From NCBI GenBank assembly GCA_021794095.1, contig JAJYRN010000002.1:171076-235075 (forward strand): a stretch of DNA of 64,000 nucleotides. Reading direction: 5' to 3'. The stretch is from Acidobacteriota bacterium. Lineage in GTDB: Bacteria > Acidobacteriota > Holophagae > Holophagales > Holophagaceae. Shown in pieces: positions 41,117 through 49,955 of this stretch. Position 1 is the stretch's first letter, and each line of letters starts with the position of its first letter. The notes below the pieces were generated by a model. The model did no database searches and was not told the origin of the DNA. It saw only the letters and a program-made list of their open reading frames with translations. Made by a program: the position numbers and the translations under genes.

Positions 41117-42146
41117 GACCCACCTCCGGGAAGGCCAAGTGCTCCACGCCATCGAGGAGGCGGCCGGCGGCGTGCTTGCCTGTCTTGACGATGTATTGGT
41201 GGGGGTCATGTGCGAATGAACCAGCCACACGCCAGTTGTTACGCCCGGGCCATTCCCCTCCGGCACCCATCGGGAACCATTCCCCCCACTGCTTGAATAG
41301 GAAGGGCACGCCGGCCGCGGCGCACTGGTCGCGCAGGCCCCGGGCCCAGTCCGGGTGCATGGGGCGGGCGTGGGGGCCGGACTCACCGCCGCAGATCACC
41401 CAGTCGAGGTGCATGGCACCGGGGGCCAGGGCGTCGAGGCCGAGCCGGCCACCGCCGGGGTTGTGGTAGGGGCTCACGCAGCGGAGATCCACGGGCCCCA
41501 GCAGGGGCTCACAACTCAGGAACCGCACGGCCGCGGGCACCTGGAGCAGGGCCGGGATCCGCTGGTCCGCCCGCCCCTGGTCCTCCACAGTGGTCCCCAG
41601 CCAGACATTGGCGGGGGCGTTGCCGTTATCCAGCCAGTCATAGAGCCAGGACCGGAGTTCCATGAGCCGCGGGCCGGGTCGGTTCCCCACCAACAGGTCT
41701 GCCTGGATCCCATTTTGGGCCCGGGTCAGCAGTTCCCGGATCTTCTCCGGCCGCTTGGTGAGGATGAGCCAGTCCAGGTGCGGCGTCTGCCGGATCACGT
41801 CCAGGGCCTCGAGGCGGGCGCCATCCAGGTCTCGTCGGTCCTCGAAGAAGTCGCTCATGCTGTTGGTGAACACCCGGAACCGCCGACCCTCGGCCACAGC
41901 GCGGCGCTCATAGCGCAGGGCCTCCCGGCGGGCGGCATCCACACGGAGCAGGCGCGGGGCGTCCGGGCCCCAATGAGAGGATCCAGCCTTCTCGCCTTGG
42001 AACCGCTCCTTCCAAGGAATACCGGGGTGGAAGTGGGCATCCTGGCGCTCGGCGTAGCAGTTCGCGCAGGCCGGGCTCACCTTCGTGCAGCCCCACCAGA
42101 AGTTCACCGTGTGGTCGCACCAAGCTATTTTCGTGTCCTGGGCCAT
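41109..42146 (-). CDS. Gp37/Gp68-like protein (DUF5131), radical-SAM-like
   Basis: 345 aa: starts MAQDTKIAWCDHTVNFWWGC and contains TKVSPACANCYAERQD, then WLILTKRPEKIRE, WLGTTVEDQ, RFLSCEPLLGPVDL and WVICGGESGPHARPM. These blocks are diagnostic of the phage Gp37/Gp68 family, distant relatives of radical SAM proteins with a C..C..C cluster. Enzyme activity is unknown, though frequent in phages. Confidence 0.9.
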   Translation of the reverse strand: MAQDTKIAWCDHTVNFWWGCTKVSPACANCYAERQDAHFHPGIPWKERFQGEKAGSSHWGPDAPRLLRVDAARREALRYERRAVAEGRRFRVFTNSMSDFFEDRRDLDGARLEALDVIRQTPHLDWLILTKRPEKIRELLTRAQNGIQADLLVGNRPGPRLMELRSWLYDWLDNGNAPANVWLGTTVEDQGRADQRIPALLQVPAAVRFLSCEPLLGPVDLRCVSPYHNPGGGRLGLDALAPGAMHLDWVICGGESGPHARPMHPDWARGLRDQCAAAGVPFLFKQWGEWFPMGAGGEWPGRNNWRVAGSFAHDPHQYIVKTGKHAAGRLLDGVEHLAFPEVGRV

Positions 42147-42685
42147 CAGGCACCCTCCCCGATTAGCGCCTGCATCCGGTCGTACATCCCCGGATCCCGC
42201 CGCTGGAGCATCGCCGTCAACTCGTCCCAGGCCGCCACGAGGGGAGCCCAGCGTGGATACTTGGCCGCCACCTCTCCGAGCCGGGAGCGCCAGGCAGGAA
42301 CCACAAGGAGCAGGCGGTGGCACCGCTGGAAGTCGGCGGGATCTTGCGGGAGAGCCCCCAGCCGATCCCGCGCAAATCCGAGGGGAGGATGCCCCTGGAG
42401 CACCGCGAAGATGGTCCCAGAGGATGAACCCACGAAAAGGCCGCGCTCCCACTCCCCGGGAGAGGTCTCGAGCTTCAAGGTAGGGCTGCTCTCGGTCTCC
42501 TGGCAGCGGGCGTGGGCCTTCTCGAAAGCCACCCCGTGCGCGATGAATCCAGCCCAGGCAGGCGAGTTGATGGGTATGCCTTGGCGCTGGTCGTCATGGA
42601 TCACCCTGTCCCGAGCGCCACAGTGGAAACAGACGATGTCCCGGTCGTGCAGGCTCACATGGGCAACGCCGACCCCCCTAGCCAT
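42146..42685 (-). CDS. Hypothetical phage protein with a CxxC start (179 aa)
   Basis: ATG 42685. Contains HDRDIVCFHCGARDRVIHDD and a later helical part (VVPAWRSRLGEVAAKYPRW). One CxxC only. Overlaps both neighbours by a few bases, so it is in the early operon. Function unknown. Confidence 0.55.
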   Translation of the reverse strand: MARGVGVAHVSLHDRDIVCFHCGARDRVIHDDQRQGIPINSPAWAGFIAHGVAFEKAHARCQETESSPTLKLETSPGEWERGLFVGSSSGTIFAVLQGHPPLGFARDRLGALPQDPADFQRCHRLLLVVPAWRSRLGEVAAKYPRWAPLVAAWDELTAMLQRRDPGMYDRMQALIGEGA

Positions 42686-43679
42686 TGGCAACCTCTGGGG
42701 CAACCTGAACCTCGGAATCTGGCAGGAGCGCCACGAACTCGGCCGGGAGGCCGGCGAGGCCGCGGGCCTCGGTCAGCCCCAGGAACTCCAGGACCAGATC
42801 CCCGATGGCGCGCTCCACGCCCCGGATGGCGTCCATGCGGTCCAGCAGCCGCGCCTCCAGGTCGCCAGTGGCGCCACGATCCTCCGGGAACTCCAGGGAG
42901 CCCACCTTCAACCACGCCCGATTCAGCGTGAGGGAGCAGGTGTCCTCGCCGGCGACCAAGGTGAACCGGGCCGACTGCACCCGCTGCCCGTTGGCCATGG
43001 CCTTCTCGAGCACTTCCTCGAGGCCCTCGCTGGATTCCCCCTGGAGCGAGAACCCCTCGCCGTCGGCATTGCGGAACACCACCTGCCGGAGTGGCCAGCA
43101 GTGGGCATGCCCCATGGGGTGGTCCTCATGGAGCCCGGACCAGATGAGCCATTCGAGGAAACGCGGGGGCGCCTCCTCGTACAATGGGCGCATGCGGAGC
43201 GCGCTGATCAGCCAGCCATGGATGCCACCAGGGCCATCGAGCAGGACCAGGCCGCGCGGGACGTCCACCACGGCGATGCCGTGCGTGGGCTTCGGCTTGG
43301 CCTGCTGGTTCAACTCGAAGCGGACCTCGGCGCCGATCTCACGGATGCGCTTCTTGGAGGGCTTCCCGCCACAGGTCTGCAGGTAGTCAGCCACGGCACG
43401 GGCGGTCTCGGCCTTCACCAGCTGCCCAGGGGCCCGCTTGGTGTCCCGCCGGAGGCCCACGGCGTAGAGGTCCGGGTCGCCATCCAGATAGCCCCGGTCG
43501 ACCGGGCCATCCAGGAGGGAGCGCCAGGAGCAGGTGCCCATGGCCTCGAGACGAGCCTCGTCCTCGACAAGGGCCCTGAAGCCGATCTCACCCAGGAGGC
43601 CGTCCAGGGCATGGGAAAGGTCGGGAAGGTCAGAGATCCAACGGGTGTAACTGGTGGTCTTGCCAGACAGGAAGGTCAT
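42678..43679 (-). CDS. RdgC-like recombination-associated protein
   Basis: 333 aa of typical RdgC length. Signs: ADYLQTCGGKPSKKRIREIG in the middle, then HGIAVVDVPRGLVLLDGPGG and a C-terminal FTLVAGEDTCSLTLNRAW region. RdgC forms a ring on DNA and modulates RecA. Phages often carry copies next to RecT-type genes. Family assignment is moderately confident. Confidence 0.6.
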   Translation of the reverse strand: MTFLSGKTTSYTRWISDLPDLSHALDGLLGEIGFRALVEDEARLEAMGTCSWRSLLDGPVDRGYLDGDPDLYAVGLRRDTKRAPGQLVKAETARAVADYLQTCGGKPSKKRIREIGAEVRFELNQQAKPKPTHGIAVVDVPRGLVLLDGPGGIHGWLISALRMRPLYEEAPPRFLEWLIWSGLHEDHPMGHAHCWPLRQVVFRNADGEGFSLQGESSEGLEEVLEKAMANGQRVQSARFTLVAGEDTCSLTLNRAWLKVGSLEFPEDRGATGDLEARLLDRMDAIRGVERAIGDLVLEFLGLTEARGLAGLPAEFVALLPDSEVQVAPEVANG

Positions 43680-43689
43680 TTCGGGAACC

Positions 43690-45072
43690 TCAGAGATCGT
43701 CGCCGTAGGCGTCGGAGCGCCTGTCAGCAGAAGGGGTGGAAGGGGCCGTCTCCCTGGACATTTCCAGGAAGCGGAAGAATTTCAGGTCGGCCACAAGGGG
43801 AACGATCCCCGTCGGGCCGTTGCGGTTCTTGGCGATGACCAACTCGAAGGAGGCGTCTTCTCCATCCCCGCGCCGATGCACGAACACCACGACGTCGGCA
43901 TCCTGCTCCACGGCCCCGGAATCCCGGAGGTCGGAAAGCTGAGGGCGACCGCCGGAACGGTGCTCCACCTCGCGGTTGAGCTGGGAGAGCAGAACCACTG
44001 GCAGGCCGAGATCCTTGGCCATGAGCTTGACGTCCCGGGAGATCTCCCCGATTCGGGTGGCCTCGTTCTGCTTGGCCCCGCGGCTGCCTGCGGCACTGCT
44101 CAGAAGCTGCAGGTAGTCGATCCCGACCACCGTGAGTCCGCCGCGGGTGAGCGCCGATGAAGAAAGGGCCCGTATCTCGGGGATGGTAATGCTGGCCTGA
44201 TCGCAGATCGAGAGGGGCAGCCCACGCAGGCGCTCCCGGGCGGACACCAAACGCTGCACCGCAGAGTGGTCGAGGCGCCCAGACAGGATGAGCCCGCTAG
44301 GGACACTCGCCTCGGAGCCAATGGCCCTCGTCCAGATCTCCTCGTCGGCCATCTCGAGGGCGAAGAGGGCAGCAGGGCCATGATGGGAGGCGATGTGGCG
44401 GAGCCACTGCACCAACAGGGTGGACTTCCCAACGCCAGGCCGGGCAGCCAGGACCACCACCTGCCCAGGCTGGAAGCCGCCACCCAGGAGCCAGTCTAGA
44501 CGCCCGAAACCGGTTGGAACCCCAGCAGAACGACGCCCCTCTCGCACATCCTCGATACGGGCCCAGGTCCGTTCGTCCAGATCGGCCACTGGGACGAGGC
44601 CCTTCCGATGGGCGCCCTGGGCCAACCCAGCCAGGACGGCCGACGTTCCGGAGATCAACTCCGCAGAGGCTGCCTCTTCGGCAGCGGCGGAGCGCATGAG
44701 GCTGGCGCCGACATGGACGAGCCGACGCAAGCGGGACTTCTCGAGCAGGTGGGCAGCGAGGGCCTGGGGGCGCCCGACATCCTCCGCAGCCAGGAGGTCA
44801 ACAAGGCCAGAGAATCCACCCACACGGCCAAGCATGGCCGCCTCTTCCAGGGCGATCTTGAGCGAGAGGGCATGGATCTCCTCGCCACGGGAAAGGAGGG
44901 TCAGGAGGGCCGAGAACACGGCCTGGTGGGCCGGGTGGACGAAGTCCGAGGGGGACATGCCCACCACGGCCTCCGAAGCCAGAGCCTCAGCCCCCGGCGC
45001 GCAGCAGGTAGCCAGGAAGCTCCGCTCGGCCTCCAAGTCCTCGGGGAGACGGTCGGGGACACGGTTAGCCAT
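43690..45072 (-). CDS. dnaB: Replicative DNA helicase DnaB
   Basis: 460 aa. N-terminal helical domain (LEAERSFLATCCAPGAEALA), RecA-like core with Walker A ARPGVGKSTLL (~207-217), Walker B region LTVVGIDYLQLL and the DnaB motif ARIGEISRDVKLMAKDLGLP with VVLLSQLNREVE. Complete. It overlaps the upstream initiator gene by eight bp, the classic initiator-helicase pair of phages. Confidence 0.95.
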   Translation of the reverse strand: MANRVPDRLPEDLEAERSFLATCCAPGAEALASEAVVGMSPSDFVHPAHQAVFSALLTLLSRGEEIHALSLKIALEEAAMLGRVGGFSGLVDLLAAEDVGRPQALAAHLLEKSRLRRLVHVGASLMRSAAAEEAASAELISGTSAVLAGLAQGAHRKGLVPVADLDERTWARIEDVREGRRSAGVPTGFGRLDWLLGGGFQPGQVVVLAARPGVGKSTLLVQWLRHIASHHGPAALFALEMADEEIWTRAIGSEASVPSGLILSGRLDHSAVQRLVSARERLRGLPLSICDQASITIPEIRALSSSALTRGGLTVVGIDYLQLLSSAAGSRGAKQNEATRIGEISRDVKLMAKDLGLPVVLLSQLNREVEHRSGGRPQLSDLRDSGAVEQDADVVVFVHRRGDGEDASFELVIAKNRNGPTGIVPLVADLKFFRFLEMSRETAPSTPSADRRSDAYGDDL

Positions 45073-45976
45073 TCACGGCCCCCGGGAGCGAGGGCTGCGC
45101 GTCAGACGCACCCATGGGAGGGCAGCCGGCCTGGATCCAAGCAGCGGCGGCGTTCTGCCAGGGGTTGGCCTTGGGGCCATCCACCGTCGAGAAGAAGTTC
45201 TCGATGGTGGGCACATTCAGATGGGTGGAAGTCCGCTCGGCATGCCGATGCCGGGCAGCCACGAAGAACAGGGCGACGTCAGCCAGATCGACAGCCGTGA
45301 GCTTTGGGCCACGGGGAGTCGCGACGGTGTTGTGCTCCAGAATCTCCTGGAACCTCTTGGCGGCCCCCTCCTGGTTGGTCCTACGTCGACCCCAGACCTT
45401 CTGGTCGCTGTGCCACGCCTGGGTGGGCCAAGCACCCCAAGCGCGAAGGAACTGGCCCCGGACATCCTCAGCCATGCTCGTGAGGGTCAACCCATAAGAC
45501 CGCCCCTTCGGCTTCCTCCCCCCTGCAAGGGGGGTAGGGGGGTTAGTACTTTCTGTACTCTGACTCTGACTAGCATGGGAAACGCATTGCCTTCGCATTG
45601 CCTTCGCATTGCCTTCGCTATGCGAACGCATAGAGTCTAAATGCTTGTCCCACCGCTTCTTGGCTGATTCGCGAGCCTTGGCTCCACGTAAATCTACATC
45701 AACACGCTCAAGTTCCAACCGGGGTGAAACAAGGCGAGTTGGGTCAGACGGGTGCTTTACGAAGAAGGTCGCAATCCAATCGCAATGCGTTCGCATTGCG
45801 TTCGCATCAATCCGAAGGAGGCCGCCAAGCAGCTCGGGATCAGACGGAATGCTTCCCTCCTCCCAGGCATAGGCCCAGAGGGTTTGGAGGATGCCCCGCC
45901 GCTCGTACGAGAGCATGGCGATTTTGGCGTCTGCGAGGTAATCCTTGGACCAGAATTTAAACCACAGCTGCGCCAT
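45065..45976 (-). CDS. Replication initiator / helicase-loader-like protein with internal iterons
   Basis: 303 aa; ATG 45976. N-terminal ~100 residues (FKFWSKDYLADAKIAMLSYE, then GILQTLWAYAWEEG) are a winged-helix DUF1376-type domain seen in phage initiators. A Ser/Arg/His-rich linker (KAMRRQCVSHAS) is encoded by tandem 11-bp repeats. A C-terminal helical part follows. Gene position just before dnaB and the repeats inside the gene mirror lambda O. Confidence 0.7.
   Translation of the reverse strand: MAQLWFKFWSKDYLADAKIAMLSYERRGILQTLWAYAWEEGSIPSDPELLGGLLRIDANAMRTHCDWIATFFVKHPSDPTRLVSPRLELERVDVDLRGAKARESAKKRWDKHLDSMRSHSEGNAKAMRRQCVSHASQSQSTESTNPPTPLAGGRKPKGRSYGLTLTSMAEDVRGQFLRAWGAWPTQAWHSDQKVWGRRRTNQEGAAKRFQEILEHNTVATPRGPKLTAVDLADVALFFVAARHRHAERTSTHLNVPTIENFFSTVDGPKANPWQNAAAAWIQAGCPPMGASDAQPSLPGAVNG
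45583..45632. repeat. Iteron cluster A inside the initiator gene (candidate origin)
   Basis: Three tandem copies of GCATTGCCTTC followed by a partly related GCTATGCGAACGC. They lie in the middle of the initiator gene, which is where lambdoid phages have their origin. Confidence 0.65.
45774..45812. repeat. Iteron cluster B inside the initiator gene
   Basis: Overlapping copies of TGCGTTCGCAT, including ATCGCAATGCGTTCGC and TTGCGTTCGCATC, about 150 bp from cluster A. Shares GCATTGC and TTCGC words with it. Confidence 0.6.
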
Positions 45977-46215
45977 CAGGCACCCCGTAAAAGCAAGTCG
46001 GCGGCCCGCATTAACAACAAGGCAACAGCCTCGCGGTCGGCAGAACAGGAAGGCTCTAAGACGAGCACCTCTTCCTCGCCACGGCATCGGATAGAGATGG
46101 CCACCGAGCCCGTCTCGGCGTTGTGGGACACCTGACATTGGCTCCGGGAACCATAGAAATCTTCCCACTCACCAGAAGCCTTGAGCACATAGGGGGAACC
46201 CAAGACGCCACTCAT
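45976..46215 (-). CDS. Small hypothetical phage protein (79 aa)
   Basis: ATG 46215. Beta-rich start, then CSADREAVALLLMRAADLLL helix. Overlaps the initiator start and the upstream gene stop. Function unknown. Confidence 0.55.
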   Translation of the reverse strand: MSGVLGSPYVLKASGEWEDFYGSRSQCQVSHNAETGSVAISIRCRGEEEVLVLEPSCSADREAVALLLMRAADLLLRGA

Positions 46216-46370
46216 TTGGCACCGTCTGACCGATACCCACGCCGCTGGGCGCGTTTCCACGCCTCCCGGGCCCAGGAAGGGCGATTGGGATCCTCCTCCG
46301 GGCAGAAGGGGGGGCGAAGCCCAAGCAGGGCGCGTAGGCGGCGCCAGGCGCTACGAAGCAGGGAAATCAC
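46212..46370 (-). CDS. Small basic phage protein (52 aa)
   Basis: GTG 46370 overlaps the previous stop region. Sequence ISLLRSAWRRLRALLGLR, then SWAREAWKRAQRRGYRS: an amphipathic, Arg-rich peptide. Stop overlaps the next start (ATGA). No family recognised. Confidence 0.5.
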   Translation of the reverse strand: MISLLRSAWRRLRALLGLRPPFCPEEDPNRPSWAREAWKRAQRRGYRSDGAK

Positions 46371-46624
46371 GACGCCTTCCTCCTCCGCAGGGGAGCATTG
46401 GTGGTCTCGGCGTTGTTCCGCTCCAGGAAGGCGCTAACCTCGGACATGAGCCAGTAGCGCCGTCCCGTGACGGGATCCCGGTGGAACGGAAGCCCCTTCT
46501 TGGTGGCGGAGACGATGTAGGGGATGCCCACCATCGGCTCCTTGCGCCCATCCACAAGGGGAAGGCCCTTCATCCGGGCGAAGAAGCGCCGGAGGGCCGC
46601 CAGATTCATCCAGGGCTCGATCAT
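46367..46624 (-). CDS. Small HTH (excisionase/AlpA-like) protein (85 aa)
   Basis: ATG 46624 with GGAGG six bases upstream. VGIPYIVSATKKGLPFHRD followed by RYWLMSEVSAFLER resembles the MerR/AlpA wing-and-helix layout, including a closing 'vxxfLer' helix. A possible excisionase or regulator. Confidence 0.55.
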   Translation of the reverse strand: MIEPWMNLAALRRFFARMKGLPLVDGRKEPMVGIPYIVSATKKGLPFHRDPVTGRRYWLMSEVSAFLERNNAETTNAPLRRRKAS

Positions 46625-47013
46625 AGTTGACCTCCGCCCTGCAGACCGCGGAGAAGGACCAGCAGGTGGTCGATCTTCTGGTCCATGAGGGCCTGCTGCT
46701 GCTGCACCACCGAGATGCCCTGCTCGATGAGGAGCAAGCGCGTGGGGTCGGCAGATTCGTGTGGGATATCGATGAGGGAGGTAGCCACACCGCCCTGACC
46801 ATCCGGCACAGCGTAGGAATTGCGGCGCAGGTGGAGGATCTCACCAGCGCGCTCGGCGGTGTGGAGGATGTCATGGAGGGTGGAGTAGCCGAAATGAGGA
46901 TCTCGGCGCCGGCAGAGGCTCAAGAGATCCACGAAGCTGTAGGAGCGGTCGGGAGAAAGCCCCGACCGCACCTCCGCGAAAATTGCCGAGAGATTGCGTG
47001 ATGCACGCGTCAC
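46621..47013 (-). CDS. Hypothetical phage protein (130 aa)
   Basis: GTG 47013 with GGAGG upstream. Helical: YSTLHDILHTAERAGEILHL looks like a small winged-helix, and the C-terminus is a coiled coil (QQQQALMDQKIDHLLVLL). No family recognised. It follows RecT. Confidence 0.55.
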   Translation of the reverse strand: MTRASRNLSAIFAEVRSGLSPDRSYSFVDLLSLCRRRDPHFGYSTLHDILHTAERAGEILHLRRNSYAVPDGQGGVATSLIDIPHESADPTRLLLIEQGISVVQQQQALMDQKIDHLLVLLRGLQGGGQL

Positions 47014-47016
47014 GGC

Positions 47017-48192
47017 CTATTCCTCCGGCCAACCAGGATCATCACCAGGAGGGACAGCCATCCCGTCCTGGGAAGAGGTCTGTTGGAGAGGATTCCCCCA
47101 CGCCTCGTGCGACTCGAAAGCGGCCCGGATCTTGGCGTCGTCCTTGCTGAACAACTGATCCATGAAGGCCCGTGAACTCGCCTTGTCGCTGATTGAAACA
47201 GCGGCAATGACGCGCCGGCTGGAGTCGTGGTGGAGCTTGAGACGGTCGGCATGGCCCTTGGCGGTGTTCACCTGGGCCGCAGAGAGCGCGGGGCCATAGT
47301 GGTAATCCGCGCTGGGCGCCACCTCTCCCGAAGGAGTCTGGACAGGGGGAGGAACGGGGGCTTCCGGCGCAGCAGCGGCAGGAGCAGGAGCAGGATCCAC
47401 CACCATGTGGGCACCCTCCACAACCACAGGCATGGGCTCCACCGGGATGTGTTCGCCACCCTCCGCTGCAGCCTGAAGGTCCAGGGCCCGGGCGAGAGCC
47501 GACGTCTTGGGAAGGCGCTTGCACAGCCGACGGAGCACGGTCTTTCGGCCCATCTCGGCATAGTCGGTTTCCCACGGGCCCTTGGCGCCACGCTTCTTCT
47601 CTAGGGCGCGGGCCTTGATCTTCTCGACCGCGGCACGGCCCATGACTTCGAATTGGGTGGTGCCATCCTTGAAGAAGGCCACGGCGTAGAAGGCCACGAT
47701 CTCGTCGTCGGGGCGCTCCTCCCCCAGCATGGTCAGGTCGGGCTTGTGGCGGAGGAACGGGGAATCCCCCAACTGGTAGTCGAAGCTGTCCCCCTTGTAG
47801 ACGGGCTCACAGGTGACCCGAGCTACATTTCCCGTCTGGAGCACCAGCTTCACGAGGCCCTGGTAGCCCGGCTGCGACTGCGCCTCGTAGACTTTGAGGT
47901 CGTTGTTGTAGTAGGGAACCGCATGCAGTTCCTGCAAGGGCCCAGCAACCTCCAACCCGAGCGTGGCCCCGTCCTGTAGCACGCGCAGGATGGAGAGTGG
48001 CGTGCATTTCTGGAGGTAGGGGTTCCGCGAGGCCGCCGAGCACACGATGCCTATGGCGCGCGAGGGGTCGAGGTTGGACGCCACGCGCTTGAGGACGACG
48101 GAATTGCTCTCAAGAAAGCGCCGAAGCGTGGCGGGATCGGGCGCAGGGCGGTTTGGGTCCATGGATGGACGGGTTGCGACAGCGGTTGTCAC
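47017..48192 (-). CDS. recT: RecT-family single-strand annealing protein
   Basis: 391 aa. Core: NPYLQKCTPLSILRVLQDGA, then GLEVAGPLQELHAVPYYN, then QPGYQGLVKLVLQTGNVARV and an ETDYAEMGRKTVLRRLCKRL block, the RecT signature. The C-terminal ~130 residues are Pro/Ala-rich. It pairs with the exonuclease at 48189-49316 (4-bp overlap) for recombination. Confidence 0.93.
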   Translation of the reverse strand: MTTAVATRPSMDPNRPAPDPATLRRFLESNSVVLKRVASNLDPSRAIGIVCSAASRNPYLQKCTPLSILRVLQDGATLGLEVAGPLQELHAVPYYNNDLKVYEAQSQPGYQGLVKLVLQTGNVARVTCEPVYKGDSFDYQLGDSPFLRHKPDLTMLGEERPDDEIVAFYAVAFFKDGTTQFEVMGRAAVEKIKARALEKKRGAKGPWETDYAEMGRKTVLRRLCKRLPKTSALARALDLQAAAEGGEHIPVEPMPVVVEGAHMVVDPAPAPAAAAPEAPVPPPVQTPSGEVAPSADYHYGPALSAAQVNTAKGHADRLKLHHDSSRRVIAAVSISDKASSRAFMDQLFSKDDAKIRAAFESHEAWGNPLQQTSSQDGMAVPPGDDPGWPEE

Positions 48193-49316
48193 TTGGTCTC
48201 CTTGACGGTTAGCACAGAGTAGGAATCGCCCCGCGAGACGACCTTCGCGGCCACCTCCGGGAACTGGGACTTGAGCGTCTTGAGGTCGGCGGACTCCCGC
48301 CCCTGGCGCTCCGAGAGCGAGACGATGCGGCCAGAGGGCAGGACGCCCTTGGAGAGCCCCAGGGCCTCTCCGCGCTTCTTGAGGGCATCCTTCACATCCT
48401 CGAAGCGGTCGGCCTCGGGCTTGAGGGACAGGTATTCATCCGCCAGGGCCTCGAAATCTGGAACCTCGTCGGGAGGAATGACGGTGGTGGTCCCCGCCGC
48501 AGCCCGGACGGCGACCATGGCGGGACATTGATCAGCGATGGGGCACGAGGAGCAGTAGCCACGATCCGTCTCGGGCTCGGGCATACCGGCATCTTCAGTA
48601 AGGAGGCCCTGCCGGATGCGGTCCACGGCCGCCATGATCCGGTGCGAACGCCCCTTCATGGCGTCAAACTGCTCAGTGTCGGCCTGCAGGAAGAACACCT
48701 CGGTATCGGAGAGGTTCTCGCGCGATCCAACGACCGCCAGACCCCACGAGAAACCCTGACCGCCCATCTGAACCTGGGTCTGGCCCTGGTAGGCGAGATT
48801 GAGGCCCTCCTTGCGGAAACGACGCAGCTGGTGGCTGCTGGCGGTCTTGATCTCCAGAACTCCATCACCCGAAGGGATCTGGTCGAGGTAGATCCGAGCC
48901 CCGGATGCCAGCAGGACAGGCACACGGCCCCATTTGAGGGGCTCCAAGACAGAGGCCAGCAGCCTCCCGTCGGGATGGAACCGGATCGGTGCGTCCTCGA
49001 CAACGATCTCGCTCTGATTCGCGCCAGTCTCGCGCACCTGCCCCTTCAGGGCCAGCCGCACCATCTGGACGTACTCGTTCTCGAGCACCTGCCCGGCGCG
49101 CATGCGCCCCGCAGCCTCGGGGTCGAAGGTGTTGGCCTCGGGATGGAGCTTCCGCCACGCCACAAGGCGCATGCATGTGCCCACCTCGGAGGCTCCGACG
49201 TACTGGTCGCGCCCAGGGAACTCCCGGGCCCCAGCGTGCCGCTCCAGCAGAGCAGCATGGAGGGCCTCCACGGAGAGGATGGAGGTAGGTTGGGGAACTG
49301 CGATCCCATCAAGCAT
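48189..49316 (-). CDS. RecB/Cas4-like exonuclease
   Basis: 375 aa; ATG 49316. PD-(D/E)XK features: GASEVGTCMRLVAWRKLHP near the start, then ARIYLDQIPSGDGVLEIKTA (D and ExK), then a Q-x-x-x-Y-like YQGQTQVQ. A cysteine cluster GYCSSCPIADQCPA at ~residue 270 could hold an iron-sulphur cluster, as in Cas4 and AddB. Works with RecT to resect DNA. Confidence 0.85.
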   Translation of the reverse strand: MLDGIAVPQPTSILSVEALHAALLERHAGAREFPGRDQYVGASEVGTCMRLVAWRKLHPEANTFDPEAAGRMRAGQVLENEYVQMVRLALKGQVRETGANQSEIVVEDAPIRFHPDGRLLASVLEPLKWGRVPVLLASGARIYLDQIPSGDGVLEIKTASSHQLRRFRKEGLNLAYQGQTQVQMGGQGFSWGLAVVGSRENLSDTEVFFLQADTEQFDAMKGRSHRIMAAVDRIRQGLLTEDAGMPEPETDRGYCSSCPIADQCPAMVAVRAAAGTTTVIPPDEVPDFEALADEYLSLKPEADRFEDVKDALKKRGEALGLSKGVLPSGRIVSLSERQGRESADLKTLKSQFPEVAAKVVSRGDSYSVLTVKETK

Positions 49317-49551
49317 TGGCGACCTCCCCAAGAGAACGCCGACGGGCCACGAGGGCCTCCCTGTGGGCGCAAGTGGGGCAGGATGCCTGCCGGGCAGCCT
49401 CAGCGACAGAAAGCCCGGGCGGGAATGGCGCAGGAACCGGGGACGAGTGGCCGCACCGGAACTCCCAGGCCAAGCGGCCACCGAAGAAGGAAAGACGGGG
49501 CAGCGTGAGCTTGGGCAGGCTCACGCCCCCGCGATGAGAGAGATTGGGCAC
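49309..49551 (-). CDS. Small zinc-ribbon-like phage protein (80 aa)
   Basis: GTG 49551 preceded by AGGAGG. Contains LAWEFRCGHSSPVPAPFPPG and ASCPTCAHREALVARRR, a possible C-H/CxxC zinc site. First gene of the minus early operon downstream of the control region. Confidence 0.55.
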   Translation of the reverse strand: MPNLSHRGGVSLPKLTLPRLSFFGGRLAWEFRCGHSSPVPAPFPPGLSVAEAARQASCPTCAHREALVARRRSLGEVANA

Positions 49552-49955
49552 GGGGCCCTCCTGATGAACGGGCTTTCTAGACCCGGTGTTCCCCTCAATG
49601 GGAGGGTGCCAGGGGCTAGAAAGCCTCATCAGAAGGCCGAGCTTATTGACTGGACCGCCGTGCCGAAGCACCGTCCCGGCGTATTCGCTGCACCCCTGGC
49701 CTTCACAGAATAGGCCGACAGGTGCAGGAGTGCTACCAGAACGAGATGAGGGCTTTCTAGACCCACTCGTGAGTGTGCTTACACGAAAGGACCAAGCAAG
49801 TCCTTTCTCACCATTCACACACAAAAAAAATCGGTGCCCGGCGGCCGAAAACTCAACAGGAGATGAGCCCCCAGTTTTTCCCCGCAGGGTGTTGTATGGC
49901 TGGAGACGCCGGGCGCATCCAGCATGTGCCTTGATGGGGAAGAAGGCAAGCCACC
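49552..49955. promoter_or_regulatory. Control region without genes, carrying operator-like repeats
   Basis: About 400 bp with no convincing gene. GGCTTTCTAGACCC occurs at 49571-49584 and 49751-49764, with an inverted relative GGGGCTAGAAAGCC at 49612-49625. Such 14-bp repeats between an antirepressor gene and the early operon suggest operators for a phage regulator and promoters for the minus-strand operon. A stretch of A residues lies near 49821. Confidence 0.55.

Noticed and set aside
43690-45072. A third intein, in the DnaB helicase
   Set aside because: DnaB is a common intein host, but Walker A (ARPGVGKSTLL) and other motifs are continuous here.
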